DNA of 64,000 nucleotides from the NCBI GenBank assembly GCA_033964015.1, contig CM066914.1, positions 10,469,831 through 10,533,830 on the forward strand, in the 5' to 3' direction. A program made the translations under genes and the position numbers. This stretch comes from Scolanthus callimorphus (taxonomy: Eukaryota > Cnidaria > Anthozoa > Actiniaria > Edwardsiidae). The notes under the pieces are model-generated. The model saw nothing but the letters and a program-made list of their open reading frames with translations. It had not been told where the DNA came from and did no database searches. Positions 51,687-62,093 of the stretch are shown one piece after another. How positions within the stretch are numbered: position 1 is the stretch's first letter; each line of letters opens with the position of its first letter.

Positions 51687-54600
51687 TTAATTGTCTTTCC
51701 TTATGCCTTCTTGTCTTGGCTTTAATTTTTCAACTTTCTTAATATAAGCTTCCTCAGCAGCATCCTTTGTCGTTCCTGGAACATACGCAAAATCTGTTTT
51801 AAACTCTACCCCAAAAAAGAGTTGACAAACAGAAGACGGCCAGCCATTTTCATATCCTTGTGCTTTGAAGTTTTGGTGAATGGAGTTATTTTACTCTTTA
51901 AATCTCAACACAGCTCAATCTTTATAATAGACATCCCGTCAGCAGCCTCACTGCAGGCACCCCTTGAAAGGTTTACTTTGCAGCATGCCCTAACCATACT
52001 CTAGTGGCATTGTATCACCATTTACACAGAAAGCCCAACCAGAACACCCTTAGGCTGACCACTATGGACAACACATTTGGTTTTTCAGCAGATGAAACAC
52101 ACAAGTATTTAAGCCAGGGATGCATGATTAGTGCATGTCTTAATTAGACCCCGTCCACACTACTCCGTTTTCAAACGAAAACGGATACTTTTTGCTCCGG
52201 ATACGGCTATCGTCCACACTAAAACGCCGAAAACAATCACCAAAAACGGATCAATCCGAAAACGCTCTCCAGAGTGGAGCGATTTGAAAAAGGAGCTGTT
52301 TGAAAACGATGTTTTCTAGTGTGGACGGGCGAAAACGATGCTATCCGAAAACGATGACGTCAGCACAGCAAACCCGAACAATTTCGCGGGCCGAAAGATC
52401 GAAATGCGCATGCGTTGAACTTGTTTGAGCATGCCCGCTGAATGCACAAGAGCGTTTTCGTACGAATACGCGTTGTAGTGTGGACGGGCGAAACTAACGA
52501 TAAGTGTGGACGCAAATCGTTTTGAAAACGGAGCCAAAAGTATCCGTTTTCGTTTGAAAACGGTGTAGTGTGGACAGGGTGTGTAAGGCATGTTTAATAC
52601 CTTTCTTTCCATTCCATGCATCCCATTTCGCCTTGCCTGTGAAATCAAGTATTCCTGGTCGTTCTGAAACAAGAGAACAAAAATATTTCATTACCCATAT
52701 ATTTATCTCATTTTCATTGTGGAACACAGAAGAACAATCAAAGGGCCAGAAGTTTCAAAACAAAACATTTCACTTCCAACCTGAAGAAGTATCAACAAGT
52801 CACAGCAGCGGCGTAGCCAGGAATTTCTGAAGGGGGGCCGGATAGTGAAAACATGGGACGAAAATGCGCAAATTTTCTACAGCAAATACAGTAAATGTGT
52901 GGGAAAATTTCCGAGAAAGGGGGGGCCCGGGCCCCCACTGGACCCCCCCTGGCTACGCCCCTGCACAGTACCAAAACTGTATTTTAGTAATCAACATCAT
53001 TCTGCAAATCAGTTATGTGAAATCACCCAGCAAGTGCCATTGGTTAATGTTGTGAATGACCAAGGACATAACCCGTGGTTCATCCAGGTTTCTGCTGGCA
53101 GGTCGCGGAAAAAAACCCGACAAATTTCGCGGAATTTTTAGGTTCAAATTCGCGGGAAAAAAAATGTTTATTCTCTCTTTTTGTAGCTTCAATTGAGCAG
53201 CTAAATTACAAGAGAGGGCAGCACTTTAAATATACGAATATATAGGAATATGAATAAATAATATATAGGAATATGAATAAATACAAATAAATAGTAAATA
53301 TTTACAATAATTCAGCGTGACGAAACGATCTGTTCGCGGAAAACGGTCGATTTCTTAGGTTCAAATTGGTGGGAAAAAAAACGACAATCGCGTGGGAATT
53401 CGGAGAAAATGTTCGCGTGATAGATTTTAAATTTAATTAACGCTTCTTTCATCTTGGCTAGTATCCAGTTTTCGCGTAATTTAGAGCACCTGGTTGTTTT
53501 GAATGTTGTTGTACTCGTGTCAGTGGCGAAAGATGCGAGCTTTATTTGCAGGTTTACCTTGTTTTTATGGCAAGAAGAAAAGCCGAAACGAGTTTCAAAT
53601 GTGCTGTGTCATTTATATCGTTCTTTATGATTTATAGCAAATTAATACGGATTTTGCGGGATTTCGCGTGCTTTGGTATATTTCGCGGGATTTCGCGGAT
53701 TTACCCAAATTTCGCGTGTCCGCGACCGCGCGAAATACCAGAAGCCCTGTTCATCAGCCAATCACACTGTGCAGAAATGACAGCAAAAGGAAAAGGCAGG
53801 GGAGATGGGACATTCCCCATGTCCGCTCCCTTTGTTGTTCACCAGAGTACTCTCTCCCCTCTCCCTTTAGTATCTTATCCATCAAGTCTTCGACCCTCGT
53901 CAGTTAAAATCTTACAGTATGACTAAAAATTAACATACAACTTACTTATACTAATATTAAAACAATAGTTTAAAAATGCAGGGTGAAAAGGAGACTAATT
54001 ACAAAGTTCAACTCCATTCAGAAAATGATTTTGACATGCCGCAAATGTTAGGAATTTACTCTAGCTAACATGTAGTCTATTTTTCGATTTAAATTCTTTC
54101 CTTTTGTTTAGCCCGTAGGGTTGAAGAGTGTGAAGTTGCGTCATCCAATACGCTTCTCGAGCGAGAAGCTTTTTTTCAATTTCACTGTTATCATGTCATA
54201 CAAAGAATGCATGCTCTCATTAAAGTGGATCGCAACTTCACACATTTTCTTGTTTGTCTTCATGGACGATTTGTGATTTCTAAAGCTTACTTTGAATGGA
54301 CGTACTGTAATTGGCACTTACTACAACAGGCCAGATAAATAACATTCAAGCTAGAACACATGATTTTTTTTTATTGCATAATTCTCTTTGTTGCAAAACT
54401 ACTGAAGCTATTTCCCTCTTCTAGATAGTTCTTACATAGATCGCTTTTTTTTGGATTTGAAGCAGCCTGCAGCATGCTGTGGTGTTGTGGTGGTTTTTAA
54501 TTTTGAGGGTTCCAAAAGCTCTTTTAAATTTTTAGTCCTTCTAAATGCTGGTATTATAGAATTAGTGGAAAGAATATGTGGTACCGCCTCTAGAAGTGAG

Positions 54601-57600
54601 AGATGCCTCCGCAGGACCTTAGAAACATCAGGGAGCCTAGGAATATAGTCGAGGGCAAAACCTTTGACTTGTCCTTGGCCCTAGGTTTTAAGAGATTCTC
54701 CCTTTCAATTTCAAAAGCCTTAGAAAATTTGCCTTCTATAAGGCGTGCAGGATATCCCTGGAAGTAAATACCACTTATGTTCCTCACTGCGCTTGTCGGG
54801 CGATTCCTGGGACAAGCAATTTCTATTTAGTCTCAACGCAACTCCATAAGGAACTGCCTGCTTGTAGTGCCAGGAATGGGAGCTGTCGTGGGGTAAATAG
54901 ATATGGCTGTCCGTCGGTTTGGCATAGATATCAGTAGTAATAAAACCATCTTTTAAATTTAGGGTCAGATCTAGTACATTAAGGGTGTGGTCAGAATACA
55001 CCAATTTGAATTTAATGGTGGGGTACAGGGAATTAATGTACTCAGTAAATTACATAAGCTTAGTGTCTTGGGATGTAGTGGCCATGTTCCCAAATATCGA
55101 TAATGAATTAGGTATCTCTGCCATTACTAAAGCGCTAAACACTAGGAATAATACAATTCCATCTACGGAAACGCTTGCAGTTATGCAGATTTAGCAATGG
55201 GGGAAATCGATCGAAAGGCTACTAATGGGGGACCCGCCAAGCCGAATCTATGGTGGCGGTACAGAGATGACATAGTCGAGGTTTGGACCCATGGGTTGCC
55301 TAAGCTTATGGAATTTACCGAGTACATTAATTCCCTGTTCCCCACCATTAAATAGACAGTTTTCACGATGTTGCGCACGCAGCATAAATGGGATGAGAAC
55401 AATGCTTGTCTGTTTTGAATAGCAAAAGCCGTCTTCACCAGAACGAGTCGGAACGGTTCAAGGGTATTGTTCTCGCAACATCGTGAAAACGGTCAATTCG
55501 CATCTTCATTATTTACTCTTCATATACATATATATATATATATATATAATTATCACAAGCAAGCTGAAACCAGCCAGAGAAGGAAATATACACAAACACA
55601 AAGAATATAAAGAAAAATGCTGTCCCGAGTGGGAATCGAACCCACATACTCTGGATTCATAGCCAGACGTGCTAACCACTACACCATCGAGACATCCACG
55701 CGTGAACGCAGATTAATTTATGGGGCAGATAGTTTCGTAGGTAGACTAGATACACTTTTCTATCAACTACTCTCTGGGTTGTAATACTAAAAATGTTATA
55801 TATCTTATAACCTGTAAGACATGCGGACTACAGTACGTAGGTTCTACTAGTACCAAATTTTGCTTGCGGTTGAACAACCATAAAAGTCGCATCAATACAC
55901 ATAACAATAAGAGTGCTAGCAAGCAGGAAGAAGATGATTGGATCTACAAGCATTTCAACTCTGAAGGACATAACGGAATGTAGGATGTTAGTGTTCAACT
56001 GATAGATCGGGTAAATAGATCAGAGGACCTCTTAAACAAGGAAGGAGAGTGGGCATACAAACTGAAGACAGTAAGACCCCACAGACTAAACGAGAGTGAC
56101 TTTTTTTCAGCCAGAACCATCAGACACACAATCGATTTATCTCCTAGTTGTAAAGTACTTTTTATTTATCAATGAGTGTATTCTCTAGCGTGTGCATATC
56201 GGTTTGTATGTAAATATCTTATAGTTTTAAGCGCGCGCGACTTGTTTGATGTTGTGTATAACGGTTTGATCTTCATTCACCCTGATGAAGATCTTTTTAC
56301 AAGATCGAAATATAGGTGATCAGCAAAAAACATTGTTTATTCTTCTTTTGTGACAGTATATATGAGAGAGAGAGAGAGAGTATAGATAGGTCCAAGTCCA
56401 GCCAACTACCAATGAGAACGATGAGGATCACATAGTCGGATTCACAGGATGACATCCACAGAGGAGAATTTATAGTAGATTATTACATGATTGACACCTT
56501 TTCTATTGTTATTCAAGACCCTTTATTTTACTTAAATCCCTATGAATTAATTACATTCTTAAAGAACGGGGAGGGTTTGAAGTTTCAGCAGGGAAGATTG
56601 GGGCTATTATTGAATAATTAGTCATAAATGACCCGCATTATAAATGCGCGGGTCTTTATTGAACAATTGATTCTCATAAATGACCCGTCGCATTTATAAC
56701 GAGGAGCAATTATGACTAATTAGACAAATAAAGCCCCACCCTTCCGATGCTGAAACACATTTACAGCTAAATGATATATACTACAAAATTGTTTGCTAGG
56801 TTAAATTGAAAATAAATATATATTTGAACAAAAAAAATGTATTTACTAGCTTTAACTGAATAGTGTGTCTCTAAATTGCAAATTGGCGATTCTTTCTACT
56901 TTACTACTAAATTTAACTATAATTAATATAGAATTAGTAGATGTTATATGTAACCTTGCTAGCCGGTTCCATTTCTGCTTCACGCTCAAACAAACTGTGA
57001 AAGAAATAGAAATAAACATAATTTAGAACATTGAGCTCATAACAATACATTTGCACAACACATTTTAAATTTCTTTCGTCAATACATTTTACCAGTTTGT
57101 CAAATTTAGGATGGACCTCGTACGTCGCAGCATCAACGGCACACAGGTCTAATACGTTCAAGTTAGTCATGCAATTTAAATTCACCAGACCGGTCTATTT
57201 CAACTGTTATAATAAAACGAATTACTATAAATAAGAACTTTAGTTTAACTTACCATGTCGTTCTCAATCGCCAACTACAGGACACTTTGAAATGTATTAT
57301 CTCTTGAACAGCTTAAAACCACACAGTGAGTGCCGAGTTCTTCACGCGCATAATGCACCCTTTTAGTCTTGAGACCTCAAGCGTTGTTTTTTCCTCCGAA
57401 ACTCGTTCTCAGTCGCCAACTTAGAACTACTAGTTCAGCACTCAAGCACTGACTCCTACAAAATGACGACCTAAAATCGCGAAAAACAGGTGTTTTGATT
57501 TCTTTTGTTGTTTGGTACAAAAAGAAGTACTTCCATTGGTCGTTTAAAATGAATGCATGAAAGCTAAAGGAACAATAGCCCCACACTTCTGTTTGTAGTC

Positions 57601-59167
57601 TCCCAACCACTCTAGGGATATATTCTTTAATTTAATGAAACGGGGGCTTTAGAATGCAAACAAATCTATTGTGAAAGGCACCTTCTCTGCAGTAAAATTG
57701 CCACGCAAAATACACGTTATTATGAGAAGTTGAAAAGAAAAAAGACATTCAAGGCATCACAGATTTCCCAGCCAACACTGACGACAATAGCTTTCAAAAC
57801 ATTTTTCATCCTTTTGTTCCGATACGACTTAAACCTCAGGGGATATCCCTCTACTGGAAAAAATAAAGATCCCTGGTTGATTTATATGGTTAAAAATCGC
57901 TTATTTGACGAAGTATTTTCGATTCTTTAATTGAAATGCGCTCCACCCGATCGTAAAATCACCTTAGATCATGTAATAAGTCAGTTAAATACCTCGGTCT
58001 TCGGCAATATGGCATATAAATACCTCGGGCCTATGGCCCTCGGTATTTATATGTCATATTGCCTCAGCCCTCGGTATTTAACTCTTACGTATAGAAGGTA
58101 CGGAGTCACACCAACTCGAAGTTCTTGAGCCATCAGCAGGATCAAAGGAAAAGAGAAAAATATATATTGCCTCGAATGGGACTCGAACCCACGGCTTTCG
58201 AATTTCGGTTTGGATGTATTAAGCACTACACCACCGAGGACAACCACGCTGGCAACGCAGCAATTCTCGGTAGTTCACAGTAAACACCTGTAGGGGTCCC
58301 AGGCTTTTTCTCTTTTCCAGAAACTGATTCACAGGGGACTTGGTAGAGACATATGTAGAGAGAATAGATAGGTCCAAGTCCAGCCAACTACCAATGAGGC
58401 CTAGGACCCCTACGGCTTATGAAGCCAAATTTTTCCTTTGAAGCAAAAAAAACGACAATAACGATCCATCAAAGTAACGTTGCATAGAAATATACCACTT
58501 AGTAAGTAAGGCCCTTCCATAAGCTTTAAAACAATACATAAATGGCCCTTGTAGCAAATAATGATGCAACAGTGATTTTTTTCGCGAAAAATTGACATCC
58601 CTCGCACAAAGGTATACTCATACCTTAAAACACTGTTTCAAATAAGGATTACTCGCGGGCCACCTTAAAACTCTTGTTTTGGCGGCACCCAAAAGCATGC
58701 TCAGTAAACATTTAGTAAACGCTTAAATCGAGTGAATTTACTTGAACTTAGCCCACATGTTTTAAGAAGTGACTACCTTGATTCATGATTTCATTTGATT
58801 TGGGTAGATCCATTCAAAATTCAAGACATTCAAGTTTTTACATTGCCATGTGGGTCAAAAGATCGACCTTTGCGAGTTCCATGCCACAGTTTCAACATAT
58901 TGTGTTAGAGTAATTGCTGCATAAATGGTTACTTATACTATAAGGAGCTCGGTTTTCTATAGAACTGTACCTGTGTTGCAATCTCCAACCGTAACTTGCT
59001 TGTAGTATGAATACAACTCCAACATGTCTGCTTCACTCGGCTTAGTCGGCAGTTTTTTGGCCTCCTCGGCTGCTTTCAGAAATGCCTAAAGAAAATAAAC
59101 AATTTTCAAGCAACTCACAGAGTCAAAAATTACAATCACCGTATAAAAGCTGTTTTACCTCAGACAT
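51687..59167 (-). CDS. DBI: Acyl-CoA-binding protein (ACBP/DBI)
   Basis: Small cytosolic four-helix carrier that binds medium- and long-chain acyl-CoA esters and supplies them to lipid metabolism. Exons 59159-59167 (M-S-E only), 58971-59085, 52601-52663 and 51687-51775; total 276 nt, 91 residues, against 87 in human DBI. All introns are GT-AG with matching phases (0, 1, 1). Family signatures: [20 protein letters not shown], then [16 protein letters not shown] with the ligand-contact Tyr and Lys, [13 protein letters not shown] with the conserved Lys and Trp, and [10 protein letters not shown] near the end. The nine-base first exon is supported by its donor, by phase and by the usual MSE/MSQ start. 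The second intron is 6.3 kb and full of mobile elements. The donor of exon 3 lies about 20 bp from a MITE end. Confidence 0.96.
52145..52583. repeat. MITE family with AGACCCCGTCCACACT ends, copy 3
   Basis: AGACCCCGTCCACACTACTC at 52145 and GTGTAGTGTGGACAGGGTGT near 52580. The interior repeats GTGTGGACGGGCGAAA twice, so it may be composite. It ends about 20 bp from the ACBP exon 3 splice donor at 52601, within the last ACBP intron. Confidence 0.8.
52807..52973. repeat. Short element with GGCGTAGCCAGG ends
   Basis: GCGGCGTAGCCAGGAATTTC at 52809 and CCCCCTGGCTACGCCCCTGC ending about 52974 form the inverted ends; there are G and C homopolymers inside each end. In ACBP intron 2. Confidence 0.75.
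53091..53745. repeat. Region of TTTCGCGGAA-type words, probable element
   Basis: Words such as AATTTCGCGG, TCGCGGAAAA and TTCGCGTGTCCGCGACC are repeated throughout, and the two edges (GGTTTCTGCTGGCAGGTCGC and GCGAAATACCAGAAGCCC) are loosely inverted. Probably an old non-autonomous transposon; the boundaries are approximate. Confidence 0.5.
53746..54070. other. ACBP intron 2, unassigned
   Basis: No feature recognised between the TCGCGG-rich element and the Penelope fragment. Confidence 0.4.
54075..55055 (-). mobile_element. Penelope-like element fragment (RT end and GIY-YIG), decayed
   Basis: Reading leftward from about 55050: [17 protein letters not shown] words, then [20 protein letters not shown] and [20 protein letters not shown] (reverse transcriptase C-terminal part), [20 protein letters not shown], and after a gap a GIY-YIG endonuclease remnant at about 54340-54080 with [24 protein letters not shown] and [20 protein letters not shown]. 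Several frame changes show it is dead. Penelope elements encode exactly this RT plus GIY-YIG pair. Confidence 0.85.
55056..55354 (+). mobile_element. Penelope-like RT fragment, opposite strand
   Basis: Open segments encode [20 protein letters not shown] (RT motif region), then, past a stop and frame change, [20 protein letters not shown] with the catalytic YRDD motif and [15 protein letters not shown]. It starts back-to-back with the minus-strand fragment at about 55056 and is cut by a hairpin element at 55354. Confidence 0.85.
55354..55494. repeat. Hairpin element ending the RT fragment
   Basis: AGACAGTTTTCACGATGTTG (about 55354) and its near-complement CAACATCGTGAAAACGGTC (ending 55494). 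It interrupts the Penelope reading frame directly after FPTIK. A (TA)n run follows at 55522-55546. Confidence 0.7.
55621..55693 (-). ncRNA. tRNA-like head of a SINE
   Basis: The 73-nt complement folds as a tRNA: acceptor GTCTCGA/TCGGGAC, D arm GTG...CAC with TAGTGGTTAG, a TCTGG/CCAGA anticodon stem, T arm GTGGG-TTCGATT-CCCAC and discriminator A. The anticodon loop has 8 bases (CTATGAAT) rather than 7, so it is probably not a working tRNA. A-box (TGGTGTAGTGGTTAGC) and B-box (GGTTCGATTCC) promoters are intact. Compare 58168-58241. Confidence 0.65.
55735..56335 (+). mobile_element. Penelope-like GIY-YIG endonuclease fragment with 3' end
   Basis: Frame from about 55735: [38 protein letters not shown], then [14 protein letters not shown], one in-frame stop, and [35 protein letters not shown]. 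This is the GIY-YIG nuclease domain (YLI...QYVGST, R, NHKS, E) of a Penelope-like element. It is 5'-truncated and better preserved than the minus copy at 54.1-55.0 kb. The non-coding tail contains the hammerhead-like motif. Confidence 0.88.
56276..56320 (+). ncRNA. Hammerhead-ribozyme-like motif in Penelope 3' end
   Basis: CTGATGA at 56282-56288, helix II GATCTT/AAGATC (loop TTTAC) and GAAA at 56307-56310 form the hammerhead core in order. The following TATA gives a two-base-pair helix III (A-U, U-A) and an AUA cleavage triplet ending at 56314. Helix I is TCACC (56277-56281) with GGTGA (56315-56319). One extra A (56289) lies between CTGATGA and helix II. Minimal type I hammerheads with very short helix III are known from Penelope-like elements; activity here is inferred. 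Confidence 0.7.
56336..56410 (-). repeat. Distal part of the SINE split by the Penelope insertion
   Basis: After a (GA)n run, ATAGATAGGTCCAAGTCCAG and CCAACTACCAATGAG match 58360-58400 exactly. This suggests that the tRNA-like unit at 55621-55693 and this tail were one SINE before the GIY-YIG fragment inserted. Confidence 0.65.
56411..57969. other. ACBP intron 2, mostly unassigned
   Basis: A short foldback with ATAATTAGTCATAAATGACC / CGTCGCATTTATAACG-like ends occurs at about 56616-56724. A minus-strand open stretch at 56934-57185 ([20 protein letters not shown]) is bordered by splice-like signals but has no recognised domain, so it is not called as a gene. Confidence 0.4.
57970..58090. repeat. 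Hairpin MITE with ATGTAATAAGTCAGTTAA ends, copy 2
   Basis: The same architecture as 44953-45072: ATGTAATAAGTCAGTTAAAT left, ATTTAACTCTTACGTAT right, and inner arms ATAAATACCTCGGGCC / GGCCCTCGGTATTTAT written here in separated halves. Confidence 0.8.
58130..58420 (-). mobile_element. tRNA-derived SINE, uninterrupted copy
   Basis: The tRNA-like unit at 58168-58241 (complement) has A-box GGTGGTGTAGTGCTTAATAC and B-box GGGTTCGAGTCCC, but a weaker cloverleaf than 55621-55693. The distal part (58340-58400) contains ATAGATAGGTCCAAGTCCAG and CCAACTACCAATGAG, shared with 56370-56405. It was probably transcribed by RNA polymerase III when mobile. A TAGGGGTCC / GGACCCCTA pair (58291, 58403) hints at inverted ends. 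Confidence 0.65.
58421..58970. other. ACBP intron 2, proximal part
   Basis: No feature recognised. Confidence 0.4.
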
Positions 59168-59564
59168 TTTGAAGAAAATAAACGTAAACGTATAAGATTA
59201 AATGCGAGAACTAGAGGTGTGTGTGCCGTGGACCGAGGGAGGCTACCGAGGCCATGTGACCGATAACCACAGGCAACCCGATATAAATAATTTTGGAAAC
59301 AAAAAAGAGAAATAAAAGAGAATAAGTAATTCAAGGTATGTTTGGTACGTGCGCAGTGTTGTGCCCCTTTACACAGCTACCAGACCATAATTTTACATTG
59401 TTATACATTTGCATTGTAGTTTGCCGACCTTTCATCATAGCGAGCGGTGTATTTTTGTGTTATTTTTCATTAAACAGTCTAGAAAAAAATTGAAGTATAA
59501 ACAAGATTTCTAAACCTGGTATTTTCCAAAGGTGTTTCTGGATCTTTTTGTCGTTTCATACACA

Positions 59565-59660
59565 TGAATAATAATAATAATAACTTTATTTCATGAGGGT
59601 AGCACATTACAGTCAAGACTGATAAACTTGTGGCCCTCTCTAAAGGGACTTTTCATGTTG
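59565..59660 (-). repeat. Retroelement 3' tail with (AAT)n
   Basis: AATAATAATAATAATAACTT followed by TATTTCATGAGGG; read on the minus strand this is an AAATAAAGTTATT(ATT)n end, typical of LINE/SINE 3' termini. Only the tail is visible. Confidence 0.45.
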
Positions 59661-59878
59661 TGTTGGTTTAGTGTGATGAAATAAGGTTGACATAAGTATG
59701 TTTACCTGTTGGAAGCCTGCACTCCGTGTCATACTTGACCACAAGCTGTAAGACCTACTTGTTCGGCCCAGATAGTCTTATCCAAGTTTGCTAATCACCT
59801 ATTTACTAACTGAGATTAGTAGCCCCCTTCCCCTCCCCCCCTGAAATTTCCAATCCCTTCTGTGAGTGTGTGTGAAAA

Positions 59879-60293
59879 TCCCGGGGAGTACTCCACTGAT
59901 TTTTTGGTAGGGGTGTGCCGTCGAGGTCTCGAAAACCTAACCCTATCAGAGACCAAAATCCTCGTTTTGTATACCCTACCGTAGACCTAAGGTCAAAATT
60001 GTATACCATACCCCAGACCTGAAGTTAGTCACCAGGGTGGTCCAACTGGTTGCTGTCAAAGCGGTATTTTGTTAATCATGAAAAGGTTTTGAAATAAACT
60101 GTCTTTCCACTAATTGCGGCACAACTTTGATTGAAATTTGTATTTGGGTAGCCATACTAACATACCCTATTAGAGACAAACAAGCAAAAAAAAAAAACGA
60201 TACCCTACCGGAGAACTCAGGAGCCCAAAAAACGTACCGTAACGGCGGCACACACCCAAACACCTTATCTGAGGGAGTACTCCCCCCCCCGGG
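59879..60293. repeat. Element with CCCGGGGAGTACTCC ends
   Basis: CCCGGGGAGTACTCC at 59879 and GGAGTACTCCCCCCCCCGGG at the right end, near 60293. The interior repeats ATACCCTACCGTAGACC-type words. Non-coding. Confidence 0.8.
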
Positions 60294-60584
60294 TGAAAAT
60301 AGACTTCACAAAAATGTATAGTTTTAGGGAAAATATACTCATGTATGCTGACTAAAGCTACTTCGGTACCCTAATTATGTCTATGTCTCAAAAATTTAAT
60401 GTCAGAGATCAACGCTTTCATTTTATTGATTCAGGGTGTCAATAAAATAGCACCCGTCAACAAATAGCTAAGTACATATGGGAATGCTTTGAACTTTTTT
60501 TTCTTTTTAATGTAATCTATTTGGGCTATCACTGATGTACTGTAATCTTGTATATGGTGCCAAATAAAAAGTATGTATTAAGTA

Positions 60585-60632
60585 TATTGTATGTATGTAT
60601 GTGTGTGTGTGTTTGGGGGGGGGGGGGGGGAG
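60585..60632 (+). repeat. Compound microsatellite (GTAT)n(GT)n(G)n
   Basis: GTATGTATGTATGTG, then GTGTGTGTGT, then a G run of about 17 from 60615. Confidence 0.9.
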
Positions 60633-60681
60633 GGGAAGGATAATTTCTGGAACCACACCATAGCATAAAACATACTATAGC

Positions 60682-60782
60682 TAGCCTGCGTAGCAAGCGC
60701 AAAAGGGAAAGGGAGGGGGTGCAGATTCCCTTGCATCCGCTCCTCAGCGCCCCTCTCCGTTTTGCGCTTGCTACGCAGGCTA
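60682..60782. repeat. Hairpin element with TAGCCTGCGTAGCAAGCGC ends
   Basis: TAGCCTGCGTAGCAAGCGCA (60682) and TGCGCTTGCTACGCAGGCTA (ending 60782) are perfect complements; the loop is rich in GGGAGGGG. TATAG flanks both ends. Confidence 0.85.
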
Positions 60783-62093
60783 TACTATAGCATGAACCTT
60801 TGTACACCAAAATCACATAGCTTTTCCATTTTCATTTATTTATTTTTGTGACTGTTGTTATGGGGGGGGGGGGAAGGGTAAAATACTAATATTAATTTAT
60901 TTTCCAAAACAAAGACATTTTTAGCTTTGATGTCACATCTCTGTTTTTGTCTTACTGGATGAGATTTCAATGGACTATCTGTCAGACAAAAACAAATCAG
61001 ATGAAACTTTTTCGTGGAATGACTTGCTTAGCAAATGATGTTTGTTCCCTAGGACGCAAAATATTTTGAAAATGTAAGAAAAAATGGAGCACTAGGAAAA
61101 TGCAAAAATAAAAAGGAAAATGTATAAATCCAATTCATTTTAAGGTGTTAAAACAGTCTGAAATATTAATAACATTACAATTGCTATCAGGGTTTTCATT
61201 TTCAGTTTTAATATTCATTTCCGCCCTTTTCATCACAAAGGATTTTCCTACATGCTATGAATGAATTAATATTATCTGACATCTTAACTCTATTTCCTAT
61301 TTAAATATTCACCCTATATATTATTTTCCATGTTGGTTTTATAATTTACACCTTCTGTTGTATTTGTGTGACATCACACACTACTAAAAAACTAAAAAGG
61401 GTTTGTAGAATTGATTTGATTTGCAGATTATCAAACAAAGGCAAAGGCCTGGGGGCCACAAATTGCATATCTTCATCACACCTCTGATCTTATTGTGGCA
61501 GATGGTTAGGTCAAAATCAGCCAATAGACAACCTGGGTAATATAACATGCTTAAATACATTTTCATGAAAGGCAGAGATACAAACACTAAACTATACACA
61601 CATATTATAAATAGAATGTCTCTATAAAACATGAAATGTTATGACAGTAGGTGACTTGTTAGAGGTTTGGCAAGTAACCAGACCCTAAGCAAATTCAAAA
61701 TAACTGTTTAAAAAGTCAATTTTCTTTATGTAAATTGAGAAATAGGAAAGTCTATTTACAGAGATGGAAAACTGTTGTCAGAGAAATATGGTAAAATGAT
61801 ATAATAATCTCCCACCAAAGCATTATTGTTTCTTAAAACATTATTCCCTATTTGAAACTATAGTTTTGTATGCAATAACAGTTATATTATTTGCCAGTGA
61901 GTCAAAACAGAATACAATAACTCCTGAAACAGTACAGAGACCTCTCAATAACAAACATAGAAAAGAACATATCACTAGGCCAGTAAATACTCTTATTTTA
62001 GAAAATAACAACTCCCTATCTTTTTTCAATAGATGCTATTACAATTTTTCCCTATTCTATTGAATCACTAATACACATATTTCTGTGGAAATT

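Larger units (their letters stand above)
59168..62093. other. Intergenic region between ACBP 5' end and EFR3 3' end
   Basis: Contains the ACBP promoter side (59168-59330, not resolved), a retroelement tail (59565-59660), an inverted-repeat element (59879-60293), a microsatellite (60585-60632) and a hairpin (60682-60782). 60840-62090 is AT-rich without recognised features and presumably includes the EFR3 3' UTR. Confidence 0.45.

Noticed and set aside
52316..52672. 118-residue minus frame with [14 protein letters not shown] words
   Set aside because: The readable part is the CGTTTTC-rich MITE plus a shifted frame over ACBP exon 3.
56934..57185. Minus frame [18 protein letters not shown]...
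   Set aside because: It looks somewhat protein-like, but it is inside an ACBP intron, has no family and no clear partner exon.
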